64,000 nucleotides of DNA from Salvia splendens. Taxonomy: Eukaryota > Streptophyta > Magnoliopsida > Lamiales > Lamiaceae. How positions within the stretch are numbered: the stretch's first letter is position 1; each line of letters starts with the position of its first letter. The stretch lies in contig NC_056033.1 of NCBI RefSeq assembly GCF_004379255.2, forward strand, positions 35,614,719 through 35,678,718. The letters run 5' to 3'. Shown in pieces: positions 18,460-29,312 of the stretch. The translations under genes and the position numbers were made by a program. The notes beneath the pieces were generated by a model. It was not told where the DNA came from and did no database searches. It saw only the letters and a list, made by a program, of their open reading frames with translations.

Positions 18460-20511
18460 TCACCAACCAGAACTCCTCCTCTCCAGTCCCACCAGTTTCA
18501 AACATAGCAGAAACTTTTCCTTAGGTAATGGCTTAGTCAACATATCTGCCGGGTTTTCTGAAGTGTGAACTTTGAAGACTTTCACATTGCCTCTTTCAAT
18601 CTCCTCCCTAATGAAGTGCAACCTCACGTCTATGTGCTTACTCCTCTCGTGATATACTTGATGCTTAGCCAAGCTCAATGCACTGTTGTTGTCACAACCA
18701 ATGCTCACACTATATTGCTTTACACCAAAATCCTCCAAAATCCCCTTTAGCCACTTGCTTTCTTTCACAGCAGATGTCATAGCCATGAACTCAGCCTCTG
18801 TGGTTGATAATGCAACCACTCCCTGCAAGCTGCTTTTCCAGCTGATGACGGATCCATACAAAGTAAATAGGAACCCAGACTGAGATCTCCTGGTGTCTAA
18901 GTTACCAGCAAAATCAGAGTCACACCAGCAAACCAAAGCATCCCCTTCATGGTCTTCTCCTCCCTTGAACAGAATACCAACATCCGATGCTCCTTTCAAG
19001 TATCTCATCAACCACTTCAGTGCAGCCCAATGCTCCTTACCATGGTTGGACATATATCTACTTGTTACTGAAATAGCTTGTGCCACATCCGGCCTTGTGC
19101 TAATCATAGCATACATGATGCTACCAATGATGCTAGCATAAGGGATCTGTCTCATCTCATCTTCCTCAGCCTTACATTTTGGTTTCTGGTCTGCAGACAA
19201 TTTATATTGTTGGCTCATAGGAACTGAGACTTCCTTGATGTTACTCATCTGGAACCTCTTGAGTATTCTCTGCACATAATCAGTTTGAGACAACACAATC
19301 TCTCTCTTCTTTCTATCTCTGAAAATAGACATACCCAGAATTCGTTTTGCAGAGCCTAAATCCTTCATCTCAAAAGCATTACTGAGATCAGCCTTAACTT
19401 TCTGAATTTCTTTCAAACTTGCTCCAGCCAAGAGCATATCATCCACATATAAGAGTAAGTATGCCACAGCAGCTCCACCTACACTCTTAATGTAGACACA
19501 CTCATCATAGCTTGATTTCAGAAAACCACTCTTAACCATGTGATCATCAAACTTCTTATGCCACTGCCTACTTGCTTGTTTCAGACCATATATGCTCCTT
19601 TTCAACAAGCACACCTTTCCCTCATCACCTGGCCTCTCAAAGCCTTTTGGTTGTGCCATATAGATGGTTTCTTTCAAGTCTCCATGCAAGAAGGCTGTCT
19701 TGACATCAAGTTGTTCAAGCTCCCAATCTCTTCTTGCAACAATAGCCAACAAGATTCTGATACTAGTGTGTTTCACAACAGGTGAAAACACTTCATCATA
19801 GTCAATACCATGTTCTTGTGTGAAACCCCTAGCAACCAACCTTGCTTTAAATCTGACACTTTTACCATCAGCTCCTTCCAGCTTCTGTTTGAAAATCCAT
19901 TTGCAACTCACTACCCTTCTACCATTGGGCCTTTCCACCAGCACCCAAGTCCCATTTCTAAGCAGTGAATCAATCTCCTCAATCATGGCTTGCATCCATT
20001 TTTCTGCATCTTTACTGTCCATAGCCTCTTCATAAGTGCTTGGCTCTGAGAACTCTATTTCCTCAGCTACTAGTAATGCATAAAACAGGAACTCAGCATC
20101 AGAGTATCTCTCTGGTGGCTTTCTGATCCTTTTACCTCGGTCTCTAACCAGCTTATAGCTTCCTGGCTCATTTGGTGTTGCTGCCGTCTGAGTTGGTTGT
20201 CCAAGATCAGAGGCATCAGGAAACTCAGATTCTCTTTCATCTTCATCCTGCTGCTCCTGTTGAACTCCCCCAATCTCCACCTCAAATCCAGAACTATCTA
20301 CTGCAGTCTCTGAATTTTTCTTAAAAGGCATCTCACCTTCCCAGAAAGTTACATCCCTACTTATCACAACTCTTTCATTTTCTGGCTCCACACACCACAA
20401 CCGATAGTCCTTCACACCCGATTGGTATCCAATCATTACACATTTTAGGGCCCTTGCTTCCAATTTACCTTGCTTCACATGAGCAAAAGCTTTACAACCG
20501 AAAGTCCTCAA
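18460..20511 (-). pseudogene. Copia pol, 3' part: integrase C-terminus, RT, RNase H (frameshifted from gag-int)
   Basis: 683 residues in a frame shifted relative to the upstream ORF. It starts in the integrase tail (RTFGCKAFAHVKQGKLEARA). The copia RT follows (WIFKQKLEGADGKSVRFKAR; DVKTAFLHGDLKETIYMAQP; GLKQASRQWHKKFDD; catalytic YVDD in LLLYVDDMLLAG). RNase H is near 530-680 (CDSDFAGNLDTRRSQSGF; STTEAEFMAM; HIDVRLHFIREE). It ends with the usual NPADMLTKPLP before the stop at 18460. The ORF itself has no internal stop. Because the shift sits inside integrase it would block full polyprotein synthesis, so this copy is probably not autonomous unless the shift is a sequencing error. Confidence 0.85.
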
Positions 20512-20524
20512 GCCATCATAGCCA

Positions 20525-22465
20525 CTATGCTTCCCATACCATCTGAAATCTGGTGTGTCCCCTCCAAATGCTGGAAGAAGGACATTTATTGATCAGTTTA
20601 ACAGCTGTGGATGCAGCCTCTGCCCAGAACCGCTTCTTCATCCCAGCAGCCAAGATCATGCATCTAACTCTCTCAAGGATAGTGCGGTTTACCCTCTCGG
20701 CCACTCCATTTTGTTGCGGATTTAATGGAACTGTTTTGTGTCTTTTGATGCCTTTTGATTTGCAAAACTCATCAAACTCTTTGGACATAAACTCCAACCC
20801 GTTATCTGTCCTCAAGCATTTCAAACTCAGCCTTTTCTCTGCCTCAACCTCACTGCACCATGTTTTGAAACAGCTGAAAGCCTCTGACTTCTGCTTCAAT
20901 ATGTAAATCCAGACCTTTCTACTGAAATCATCTATGATGCTCATGTAGTATCTGCCACCTCCAATTGAATTCTCCTGTGCAGGCCCCCAAAGATCACTAT
21001 GGGCATAATCTAGAGGCATTGTTGAAGAATGTGTGCTGTTGGGATATGGCAACTTCTTGGCTTTCCCTAACACACACTCCTCACATTGAGTTGTATCAGT
21101 CTGATCTGAGCATTGCAATACACCCTTCTTGACCAGTTCCTTTATACTACCAATTGCTGGGTGCCCCAATCTGGTATGCCACAGACTCAAAGAATCACCA
21201 ACCACATTGTGTGCATGCCCTGAGTCTCTTCTCTGAACAGCAGCCATCATGTAATATAGACTGCCTTTTCTAGTTGCCTTCAAGATAGATCTTCCTGCCT
21301 TACTAACAACCATCTGCCCACCTTCAGAGACAAATCTGCATCCCTTTCTTTCAAGAGAGCCTAAGGATATTAGATTCCTTTTAACATCAGGAATATACCT
21401 AACATCACTCAGAGTCACCATACACCCATTCTCCATCTTCAACTTGATGGTACCTATGCCTTTTATCAAGCACACTTGGTTGTTGCCTAGAATGACAGTT
21501 CCTGTTGACTCTTTAATGTCTTCGAACCAGTCCAGATTCGGGCTCATGTGGAAGCTACACCCTGAATCCATTATCCAAGATTCCTTTCCCTTTTCCTCCA
21601 TCACATTCAAAGCAACAGAAACTTCATCCTCTTCGCAATATTCTGCTGTGTTGACAGCTTTTCCTCCCTCAGCCGCTTGCTTTTTCTTCCACACGAAGCA
21701 GTCCTTTTTGAGGTGCCCTGGTTTCTTGCACCAGTGGCAGGACCGAGTTTCTTTCCCCTCCGAGCTTGAAGGCTTAAACTCATTATATTGGTTTTTCTTG
21801 AAACTCTTATTCTTGAATTTCTTGACATTGAGACTCTCAGCCTGTGTCTCCAATGCCTTCCCACCTGTCATTCGCAGCATCTCTTTCGCCATCAACGCAG
21901 CATGAACCTCGGCATATGTGATTGGCTTATCTCTGCCGTAGATTATTGCATCGCTTAGCTGATCATACGAACTTGGCAACGCATTCAAGACCAGTATAGC
22001 CTTGTCTTCATCCGTGATCTTCACATCCACGGACCCAAGATCATCAATGATCTTATTAAAATCTTCCAATTGTTCGACGATCGATTTTTCGGCTACAAAA
22101 CTGTACGAATACAGTCTCTTCTTCATATAGAGCCTATTGGCCAGGGATTTTGCCAAATAGACCTCATCTAACTTCGCTAGCACCTCAACCGCCGTGGTCG
22201 CTTCTTGAACCTCCCTCAGAACTTTATCACTGAGACAAAGAATAACCGCACTGTGAGCTCGCTGTATCATTTCATCGAACTTCGCCTGTGCTTTCTCATC
22301 AAGAACTGGCGCATTCTCCTTATCTACCGGAGCCAAAACCGCCGCCAAACCACGATCGATCAGAATCGCTTTCATTTTCATCTTCCACAGACCGTAATCA
22401 TTCTTGCCTGTGAATTTCTCAGCCTCAAGCCTTGTCGCCATCGAGATCGTTTGAATCATCCGCAA
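20525..22465 (-). pseudogene. Copia gag-protease-integrase, 5' part of a frameshifted polyprotein
   Basis: 646 residues. Gag starts MRMIQTISMATRLEAEKFTG with the UBN2-type fold (LWKMKMKAILIDRG). A CCHC zinc knuckle CHWCKKPGHLKKDC sits near 245. The protease has WIMDSGCSFHMS near 295. GAG-pre-integrase (LWHTRLGHPAIGSIKELVKK; CEECVLGKAKKLP) and the integrase core (DLWGP; IDDFSRKVWIYILK; RTDNGLEF; NPQQNGVAERVNRTI) follow, so D, D and E are all present. After INKCPSSSI the frame leaves the family alignment and stops 15 codons later at 20525, while the alignment continues in another frame. This fits a single-base change near 20571. Confidence 0.85.
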
Positions 22466-22483
22466 ACCAACCTCCTTTCACCT

Positions 22484-22505
22484 CCTTCCCACAGACGGCG
22501 CCAAT
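22484..22505 (-). other. Primer-binding site of the young copia element
   Basis: Minus strand beside the 5' LTR: TTGGCGCCGTCTGTGGGAAG. Most Tork-like copia elements use the initiator-Met site TGGTATCAGAGC; this one instead shares its site with the Tat element. Confidence 0.7.
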
Positions 22506-22939
22506 TGTTAATCCTAGCTACAGATTGTCGAATGTTGGGAGAAGAAAAACAAGACTTGGAAATCGAAAGAGAATTTTATTCACCAGAAACGGAAGATGAA
22601 AAATTACTGAATAAAGCAGAATAACAAACTATTAAAAGCTCAAAACTAACTAACGGCTATTTTCCATCTAACGGTCAGGATTAAACATGACTAACTAAGT
22701 ACATCCAACGGCTGTTGAAACGAGTTGTTATAACAGCCGAACTCCTCTTCATGTTTTGATCGTTCTCTCCAGACCACGGAGCTGCCGAGCTACCGAACTT
22801 GATGCCGAACTACCGAACTCTAACACCGAACTCGATTAAGCTCGTAACACCGAGCTCTGACACCGAACACCATCACCGAGCTCAAAAAACCGAACTCAAC
22901 AGCCGAGCTCAAAACCGAAGCTATCACAATCTACCAACA
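22506..22939 (-). repeat. 5' LTR of the young copia element
   Basis: 434 bp, apparently identical to the 3' LTR at 18004-18437. Confidence 0.95.
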
Positions 22940-22944
22940 CGTAT

Positions 22945-23848
22945 ATCAGTAAAATATGGTGGTTGTCCTTAAAAATGGCCCTAATTTACAAAATGGAGGG
23001 GACGGAATGAAGGATATAAAATCGCAAGGATTTGAATATGTTTATACTACAAGTACACATCCCTATTACATGTCCCGTGCTTCATGTCATTTCTTAATCT
23101 ACGTAATAAAATTTCAAGAACAATATATTACAAGTAAAAATTTAAATGATTTGAGTTATTTAATTTTATTTACAAAGAAACAAAAAATAAATGAAATTGG
23201 AGAATACTTTTAAAAAGTAATAATAACTTGTCTCTTCCTCTGTGTTTCTGAATTATTACATTGATCGATTTATCGTTAAAAGATCAAATTCATGCTACTT
23301 GTAATTATCATGTTACAGCTGATCATGAGCTTAAATAGAATGATGATGCTGGTAATTTATGTCCAGCAGATTATAGATCAAATGAGTGTTTTGCTAGGCT
23401 TGATTGAGAAATAGAGTCACCCAAAACATGCTGAAATTCGGTAAATACCAATGTACCATATTTATCATACTAAAAAAATATCAACAAACATTATCGACAA
23501 TATTGAAACTTTAGTATTATGGTTGAAAATATCGAAGTGCAATGTATGTAGGTATCGAAAATGGATCACAAAAGATACTGCCACTTTGTATTTCTTTCGG
23601 ATCAATGTTGTAGCTGGACATGCATTCCTAGTAACTAAGGACTAATGTATATCATTTACATAGCGAGTCGCGAAAAAGGGGAATTGCTTCCTTTTATTCC
23701 TGTCAAGAAGAAGAAGCACACACGCCCCAACGCAGTTCACCTGATGCCAACACCAAAACCACATGAGATCAGCAGCAGCTTCGTGTTATTGAAACTTGAT
23801 ATATCGATACTTACCAACATTGTGATGCACCAAGCATATGGTGGAAGT
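22945..23848. other. Intergenic DNA and probable 3' UTR of the RHF2A-like gene
   Basis: AT-rich, with short ORFs only (for example 22956-23213) that resemble nothing I know. The last ~200 bp before 23849 are probably 3' UTR. Confidence 0.5.
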
Positions 23849-26286
23849 TTAATTCGATGCAGCACCAGCAGCAGCACACGGAGCCTGTGTCTCTGTGGCT
23901 GGCTGGCTGGTGGTAGGGACTTGACTTGAGCCGTCCTCAATATTTCTCGACAATGTAGTTCTACTGTCTTCGGATACTTCAAGATGACCCATCATGTGAG
24001 ATACAGTGGCAATACCTTGGCTAGACTCACGACGAGTTTCAGGTGTAGGCTGCTGTTCGGGCATATGACTGTTGCGAGTGAACAGTTTTTCCTTCCAACC
24101 TCTCGTGGTCTTCGTTATCGACTCCTTGTATCTGGAATTTATACAGTTACAACCTTGTGTTTTCGAGTAATTGGCACGCACAAGAACTTTGCACAATACC
24201 TCGTGCTAAAGCGGGATTTGAGAGTTTCAGAGAAGGAATGGAGACCTAATGGTCCGGCTCGATCTTGACTACCCGGAGGAGACCTACAACACAGACGAAT
24301 GATGGGTCATGACCCCTTTATATCTGATCTATTTAGGGATAGAGCAACTCGAGATGATCGATAGAAAGTACCTATTGCTCGATGACCGGCTTGCAGCAGT
24401 AGGAGAAGCATTTGATGCGGATCCAGTGGCCATATGCACATCAGCTTGAGCAGACAAAATCCGAGGAATAAACTGGTCGGAATCTTCAGTGGTAATAAAA
24501 GGAGAGTTCGGGCCAGCTATCATGACCGAAGGAGGAAAGCCGCCTTCTCTTTGAGCAGCAGGTGAGGCAGCGGAAGCTCCATTCGGGTGAGTTGAGAAAA
24601 CCACGAACTGAGGACGGCCTTGTGTGGACGACCTGTTCCGCTGACCTTCCCTCCTAGCAACGTGACGAGCCCTTCCCATAGCTGCGGCAGCAGCCAAGTG
24701 CTGTATAATTCGTTCCTCGAGTTCAGATTCACTTGCACTAACCGGCAACTGCAACGGAAGATCTAATGAGTGTCACAACAGGATGGACGAGTTTTATACA
24801 CAGAGAGAAAGCAATAAGCCAAGGACGACTAACATATTGTAGCTCAAAGTCGCCTAGAGTTGGATGGTGGAAAATAGTGGAGTTTCTAGGAGGATTCATT
24901 CGGATATTTCTCTCGTGCTCCACACCTTCGAGCAACTCCTGGCTGCCAAAGCAGTCAAACACTAAGAGCCAGGATAGTATAAGCAAAATCTTGAAATGGA
25001 AATACGAATTATATTAAATAAAGAGGGCAATCGTGTCAATATATACCTGCTCCGGATCCTTCAACCTGATCGGCTGCCAGCACATCGGGCACTGTGAGCT
25101 CCTCTGGCACCTGTAGATTTGTTTCGATGAAATGACTGTTTTGATCCACAATTTGAATATTATGCGTATATCGCGTTAGGGGAACGGGGAGGGAAGATTT
25201 GTACCATTCAAGAATGCACTGAAGATGAAACTCATGCTTGCAAGCTATATAACACCGATACGCCACCCTGTTGCCGTATCACGTATCGGATACGTATCCG
25301 ATACCGATACGCGACGGATACACCGTCGATACGTATCCTGGGCGTATCCGCGAGCTGGGCCGTATTGGGCCGGGAAACCTCAGATTCGATACGTATCCTT
25401 CGGCGTATCCGCGAGCTGGGCCGTATTGGGCCTTCATCCTCCTCTATCTGCAAAGATCTGAGGTTCTCCTCTTCGAAATCAACGTCCATCTCTGTCGAAG
25501 AACTTCGCAACTTTCAATTTACGAACTTCAATCCGATTTGGGAACAAAATTGACAGTTAATCGGATATGAAGAAGAAGAAGAAGAAGAAGAAGAAGAAGA
25601 AGAAAGGGGAGGCGCCGCTATTGCCTCAACTAGGGATTGAAGAAAATTGGAAATGGGAGAATGAATTGGGCAAGAAGTAGTCACGATGGAAAAGGAGTAT
25701 ATTTGGGGCTCATTTTTTGGGCCAATTTATTACTCCATTAACTTTGTCTAATTTTGTAACTATAAATAAATATTTTGATCAATATTATTGGTAATATGGA
25801 TAAGTATAACCAAAAAATCGATGTGGTGTAATCGACCATAAAAGAAATTGACTTTAGCTTTTAATATTTTGTAATTTTATTATTTTTATTTGTATAATAA
25901 CATTAGAATATCTATTTTGTAATTTATTATGCACTATTATTATTTATTAAAAAAATAGTTAAAACGTATCCGCGTATCGGGTTGTTTGGGAAAGAGCCGT
26001 ATCCGCGTATCCGTATCCTTCGGATACTGATACGCGTATCCGTATCCGTGCCGCATAGCTTGCAAGTAGTCACCTGAAAATAAAATATTTGAACCAATCG
26101 TGAATAAGGTCGAATCCATAACGATAACATAAATAGGATAACACTTGCACCTACAGTGGAAGGATCACTGCCACAAAAGGCTTCGAGGCATATACTACAC
26201 GAATCATCACACGCATCTTGAATTCCTCCTTCCACAATAGCTGCGGCTGAGGTCAGACCTTTCTCGGACACATTTTCCTCGCCCAT
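23849..26286 (-). CDS. RHF2A: RHF2A-like RING-H2 E3 ubiquitin ligase, exon split by a transposon
   Basis: Coding exons: 26151-26286 (or to 26155), 25205-25244, 25047-25110, 24834-24938, 24372-24748, 24200-24283 and 23849-24131. All junctions downstream of the transposon are GT-AG with matching phases. The product follows Arabidopsis RHF2A: LTSAAAIVEGGIQDACDD, a RING-H2 with CSICLEAF, CKHEFHLQCILEW and CPMCWQP, then ELLEGVEHERNIRMNPPRNS, LEERIIQHLAAAAAMGRARH, SFSETLKSRFSTRYKES, and RRESSQGIATVSHMM near the end. RHF1A/RHF2A ubiquitinate the CDK inhibitor KRP6 during gametogenesis. The second coding exon, between RING cysteine 2 and cysteine 3, is interrupted by an 814-bp hAT-like insert. Normal splicing would read into the insert and stop. 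A donor at 26150 (GTAG/GTGCAAG) joined to the AG at the insert's end would keep the frame and all RING ligands; the product would then be 362 residues. Treat as a gene of uncertain activity. Confidence 0.75.
25245..26058. mobile_element. hAT-like non-autonomous transposon inside the RING exon (814 bp)
   Basis: Flanked by a perfect, palindromic 8-bp duplication CTTGCAAG (25237-25244, 26059-26066). The ends are imperfect inverted repeats: CTATATAACACCGATACG and, from the other side, CTATGCGGCACGGATACG. Near both ends the words GTATCCG, CGGATAC, GATACG and CGTATCGG recur many times, as the subterminal repeats of hAT elements do. The interior holds a direct duplication of about 30 bp (GCGTATCCGCGAGCTGGGCC and following, near 25342 and 25403), a GAA microsatellite and an AT-rich tail. 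No transposase. An 8-bp TSD with short TIRs and subterminal repeats supports hAT. Confidence 0.8.
25567..25604. repeat. (GAA)n microsatellite within the hAT-like element
   Basis: About eleven consecutive GAA units. Confidence 0.9.
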
Positions 26287-27425
26287 CCTGTTATGAATGT
26301 AAATTGTGATTTAACATTAAGGCAAACATATATCTATGCACAAAAATCTACGTTTGAGAAGTTGAATCATCACTCAGTCACAAACATACTTAAAATGAAC
26401 AGCATGGCGATGCAAAATGAAGCAAGGAAATCTGAATGCATGAAATAATATCCTGAGTGATCTTTCTTTGGATATCCAGGCTATTAATCACCGCAATCCT
26501 AGAGTGAAACTAAGATTTGACCAACAAATGTAGATTTACAATGTGACGATTTCAATAATGAAATAAAACAAAGTATTATCATTAAATTCAGCCAAGAAGA
26601 GCCAAATTTATATGACAGTAGAAAGGGAATCAAAAGCAACCGAACTATACAAAAATTCGACAACATAGCAAAATTGAAGAGATGTATCATGTCTAAAGCT
26701 TCGATTTTTGCTAGCAACGAAAATCAAAAAAGGGATTGTCATAAAATTCAGCCATTTAGATGACATAAGGGAAAGGGAATCCAAAACAACCAACCAATAC
26801 AATTCGAAAACATGCGAATGTGAAGAGATGTATCGCGTCTGAAGCTTCGACTTTCGCTATCATTTAACACCTTCGCTCGAGCAAATGATCAATAACTTCT
26901 AGATATCAAATTTCATGATAGAAGGCACACAAAAAAACTGCGAGAATCTTGTTTCTACTCCACACATAACCCAATCAAACAATAGCCAACCGAATCCAGA
27001 GTATCTTTACACTAAGCTATAAAAACCTCCCAAATTATCCAAAAATAACAATCCATCAAGAAATAAAAATTGAATCTTTAACAAATCTTGATTCTGCTCT
27101 TCCATATATAAGTCCTAATCATTCAAAAACACGCCAAAATAACTGCACCTAAACAAAAAAAGGGATTCTTTTCACATCCAAAACACTGGATTGCAAATAC
27201 CCAAATCAACAAATTTTAGACAGCAGATGCAATAGGCACCACAGATTACACAAACCCATCAATTCCACATAAATAACAATCAAACTCAAGAAATAAATTG
27301 AAAGACTTCACCTTTTCTGGGTTTATTGTAGATTATAATCCTCAAGAAATTGATCAAACACAGCAGCAGATCAAATCTAACCCGTGATTGAAAAAATAGG
27401 AGGGCAAGAAGAGAAAAGGACATAC
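26287..27425 (-). other. Probable 5' UTR intron of the RHF2A-like gene
   Basis: A consensus acceptor (CATAACAG, then GATGGG) lies one base before the ATG at 26286, and a consensus donor (CATTCAG, then GTATGTCC) is at 27426/27425. Together they predict a 5' UTR intron of about 1.1 kb. The interior is AT-rich without coding potential. Two related blocks (around 26600-26700 and 26740-26850, sharing 'agtagaaagggaatcaaaagcaacc'-like text) show an old internal duplication. Confidence 0.5.
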
Positions 27426-27693
27426 CTGAATGAGGGGGTTTTGGTGAAGGATTGAGAATGAAGGAGAAGAATGAGAGGAAATAATTAATTCTTTGGACTT
27501 TTCCTTTTTGTTGGTCTCTGGAGAATAATTATTTCATCTCCACCCTTTTTATTTTTCTTAACTCTTTGAAGATGGTGAGTCTGATCATCTGATGGCATGA
27601 CTGAATCCACTAAAAAACACAGTTCAGACACTGACATACGAACACGTCTTTGGAAGAGGATTGAAGTTAATACAGTAATTTTTCTACTACTAA

Positions 27694-28699
27694 GAGCACC
27701 CGCAACGCGGGCCGTGGGCATTCCGCGTTTCGTTCCTTCGGAACGAAACCGTAGCGGAACGCGTTGCGGCGCTGCGTTTCGTCGCGGTTCCGTTCCCATG
27801 CCGTCCCGGGTGCCGTCGGCACGAGACGCGGCACGGTCCGTGCCGCCACGCGCTTCGGCGACGTGGCTCGCCCTGCGTCGTGCGTGACGCCCACTCGCCG
27901 GCCCGCGAGTGGGCGTCGTCACGCTGAAGCAATAAATTCATTTTTTTAAAAAAAATGAATTTTTAAAAAATATTTTTTATTTATAAAAATTGTTTTTTAT
28001 ATTTAAAAACAATTTTTACAAATAAATGAATACTAGAAATTCGTATTAGCCCATATATATTTGATGGGCTTGCGAATTTATGAAACTCATTCTTGGTTAT
28101 CTCTATTTTATAGAGACATCCTTGAATGTTTTATGTTCCACTTTCGATGTGGGACAAACTCATTCTTGGTTATCTCTATTTTATAAAGACATCCTTGAAT
28201 GTTTTATGTTCCACTTTCGATGTGGGACAAACTCATTCTTGGTTGTCTCTATTTTATAGAGACATCCTTGAATGTTTTATGTTCCACTTTCGATGTGGGA
28301 CAAACTCATTCTTGGTTGTCTCTATTTTATAGAGACATCCTTGAATGTTTTATGTTTCACTTTCGATGTGGGACAAACTCATTCTTGGTTGTCTCTATAA
28401 AATTGTATTTTAAATTATGTCATTTTTTAATTTTTTAGGATTTTAATTATGTCTTTTTCTATTTTTTTGAATTTTAAGTTGTAATGTTATTTTAATTTTA
28501 ATGAAGTGTGTTTGTTTTAATTGAATTGGGTTGGAAATAAAAATAAAATATGAAATTGAATGAATAGTAATTTAAGGAACGGTTAAGGAACGGAGGGTTG
28601 CAGGTTCCGTTCCTTAGTTAAGGAATGGAGTAAAAAAGTACAGTGGGGCCCTCAAATAGTGGTTTAAGGAACGGTATAGGAACAGCGTTGTGGATGGCC
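27694..28699. mobile_element. PIF/Harbinger-type non-autonomous element (1,006 bp)
   Basis: TIRs: GAGCACCCGCAACGCGGGCC on the left and, from the other strand, GGCCATCCACAACGCTGTTC on the right. The 3-bp TSD TAA is at 27691-27693 and 28700-28702. It has a very GC-rich, partly self-complementary left block (27700-27920), an AT-rich middle, a 73-bp tandem array and a right end rich in 'ggaacgg'. The GC-rich block is open in several frames on both strands, but none of these translations looks like a protein. Confidence 0.7.
28083..28400. repeat. 73-bp tandem repeat, about 4.3 copies
   Basis: The unit, starting CATTCTTGGTTATCTCTATT and ending CGATGTGGGACAAACT, repeats with a period of 73 bp. Copies differ at only a few positions (for example TTAT/TTGT). 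Each unit contains an inverted pair TCTCTATTTTATAGAGA. Lies inside the PIF/Harbinger element. Confidence 0.9.
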
Positions 28700-28702
28700 T
28701 AA

Positions 28703-29309
28703 AATACCACACATAAACATTAATGGTGATATTATTTTGTATTCTTCTAGTTAATTTTTATTTTATATTTATATTTTATTAAATTGAATTATAACATATT
28801 TTGTTGGTTTAATATTTTTCTAAAAAGGTTATTTGTATTTCTAAATTAATCATTTATACGCTTTTTTGCATTATAAAACTATGTTAATATATTTTGCATA
28901 TTGTTTTGCAAAATTTTTGTTTCATTTTAATATATCAGTGATGCATAACTAGTAATTTACATAGTTTTTTCATTATAAAATTGTGTTAATATGTTTTCAA
29001 TATTATTTTGTAGAATTTTAAATGTTGTGATGCTTCATGCATATTGGAGAAATCATTTGAAACCAAAAAACCAAAATATTTATATTGTTGTATGAGTAGG
29101 AATATTAAGATTCCTAACCATTTAAGTCGTAGAATAATATAAAAAAGTCTCTTGTCTATATTATTTTCTTTTTTATTTTCTTTTCTTTATTTTAATTATT
29201 TATTATTATTTTTTAAAATAAGCGTAAAAAATGAATGTGACCTATTTTTCATAGTCATCGGAGTAGTAATTAAACATTATGTCGAGCTTGTATTACCAGA
29301 ATAGAATAT
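28703..29309. other. AT-rich intergenic DNA
   Basis: No gene or clear repeat was seen. Confidence 0.5.
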
Positions 29310-29312
29310 TTA

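Larger units (their letters stand above)
18004..22939 (-). mobile_element. Ty1/copia LTR retrotransposon (Tork-like), 4,936 bp, young
   Basis: LTRs of 434 bp (18004-18437 and 22506-22939) appear identical, begin TGTTAATCC and end ACCAACA, and are flanked by a perfect 5-bp duplication CGTAT (17999-18003, 22940-22944). Coding is on the minus strand. The order gag, protease, integrase, RT, RNase H is that of copia. The PBS beside the 5' LTR is TTGGCGCCGTCTGTGGGAAG; a purine-rich CACAGGTGGAGTT abuts the 3' LTR. The polyprotein is broken once by a one-base frame shift near 20571, and otherwise open. The assignment to Tork is by general resemblance to Tnt1-type polyproteins and is tentative. Confidence 0.93.

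Noticed and set aside
20525..20580. Copia frame change as programmed frameshifting
   Set aside because: It sits within integrase rather than between gag and pol, and no slippery site plus structure is evident.
22956..23213. 85-codon ORF next to the copia element
   Set aside because: No family resemblance; AT-rich with low-complexity residues.
23849..26286. The 25245-26058 segment as an ordinary intron
   Set aside because: It has an 8-bp target duplication, inverted ends and subterminal repeats, and its 5' edge lacks a GT donor; it is a transposon even if it may now be spliced out.
27485..27949. Arg/Ala-rich ORFs on both strands in the GC-rich block
   Set aside because: Overlapping open frames caused by GC-rich palindromic sequence of a PIF/Harbinger element; no recognisable protein.
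28083..28400. Regular repeats considered as a CRISPR array
   Set aside because: Contiguous 73-bp tandem units without unique spacers, inside a plant transposon.
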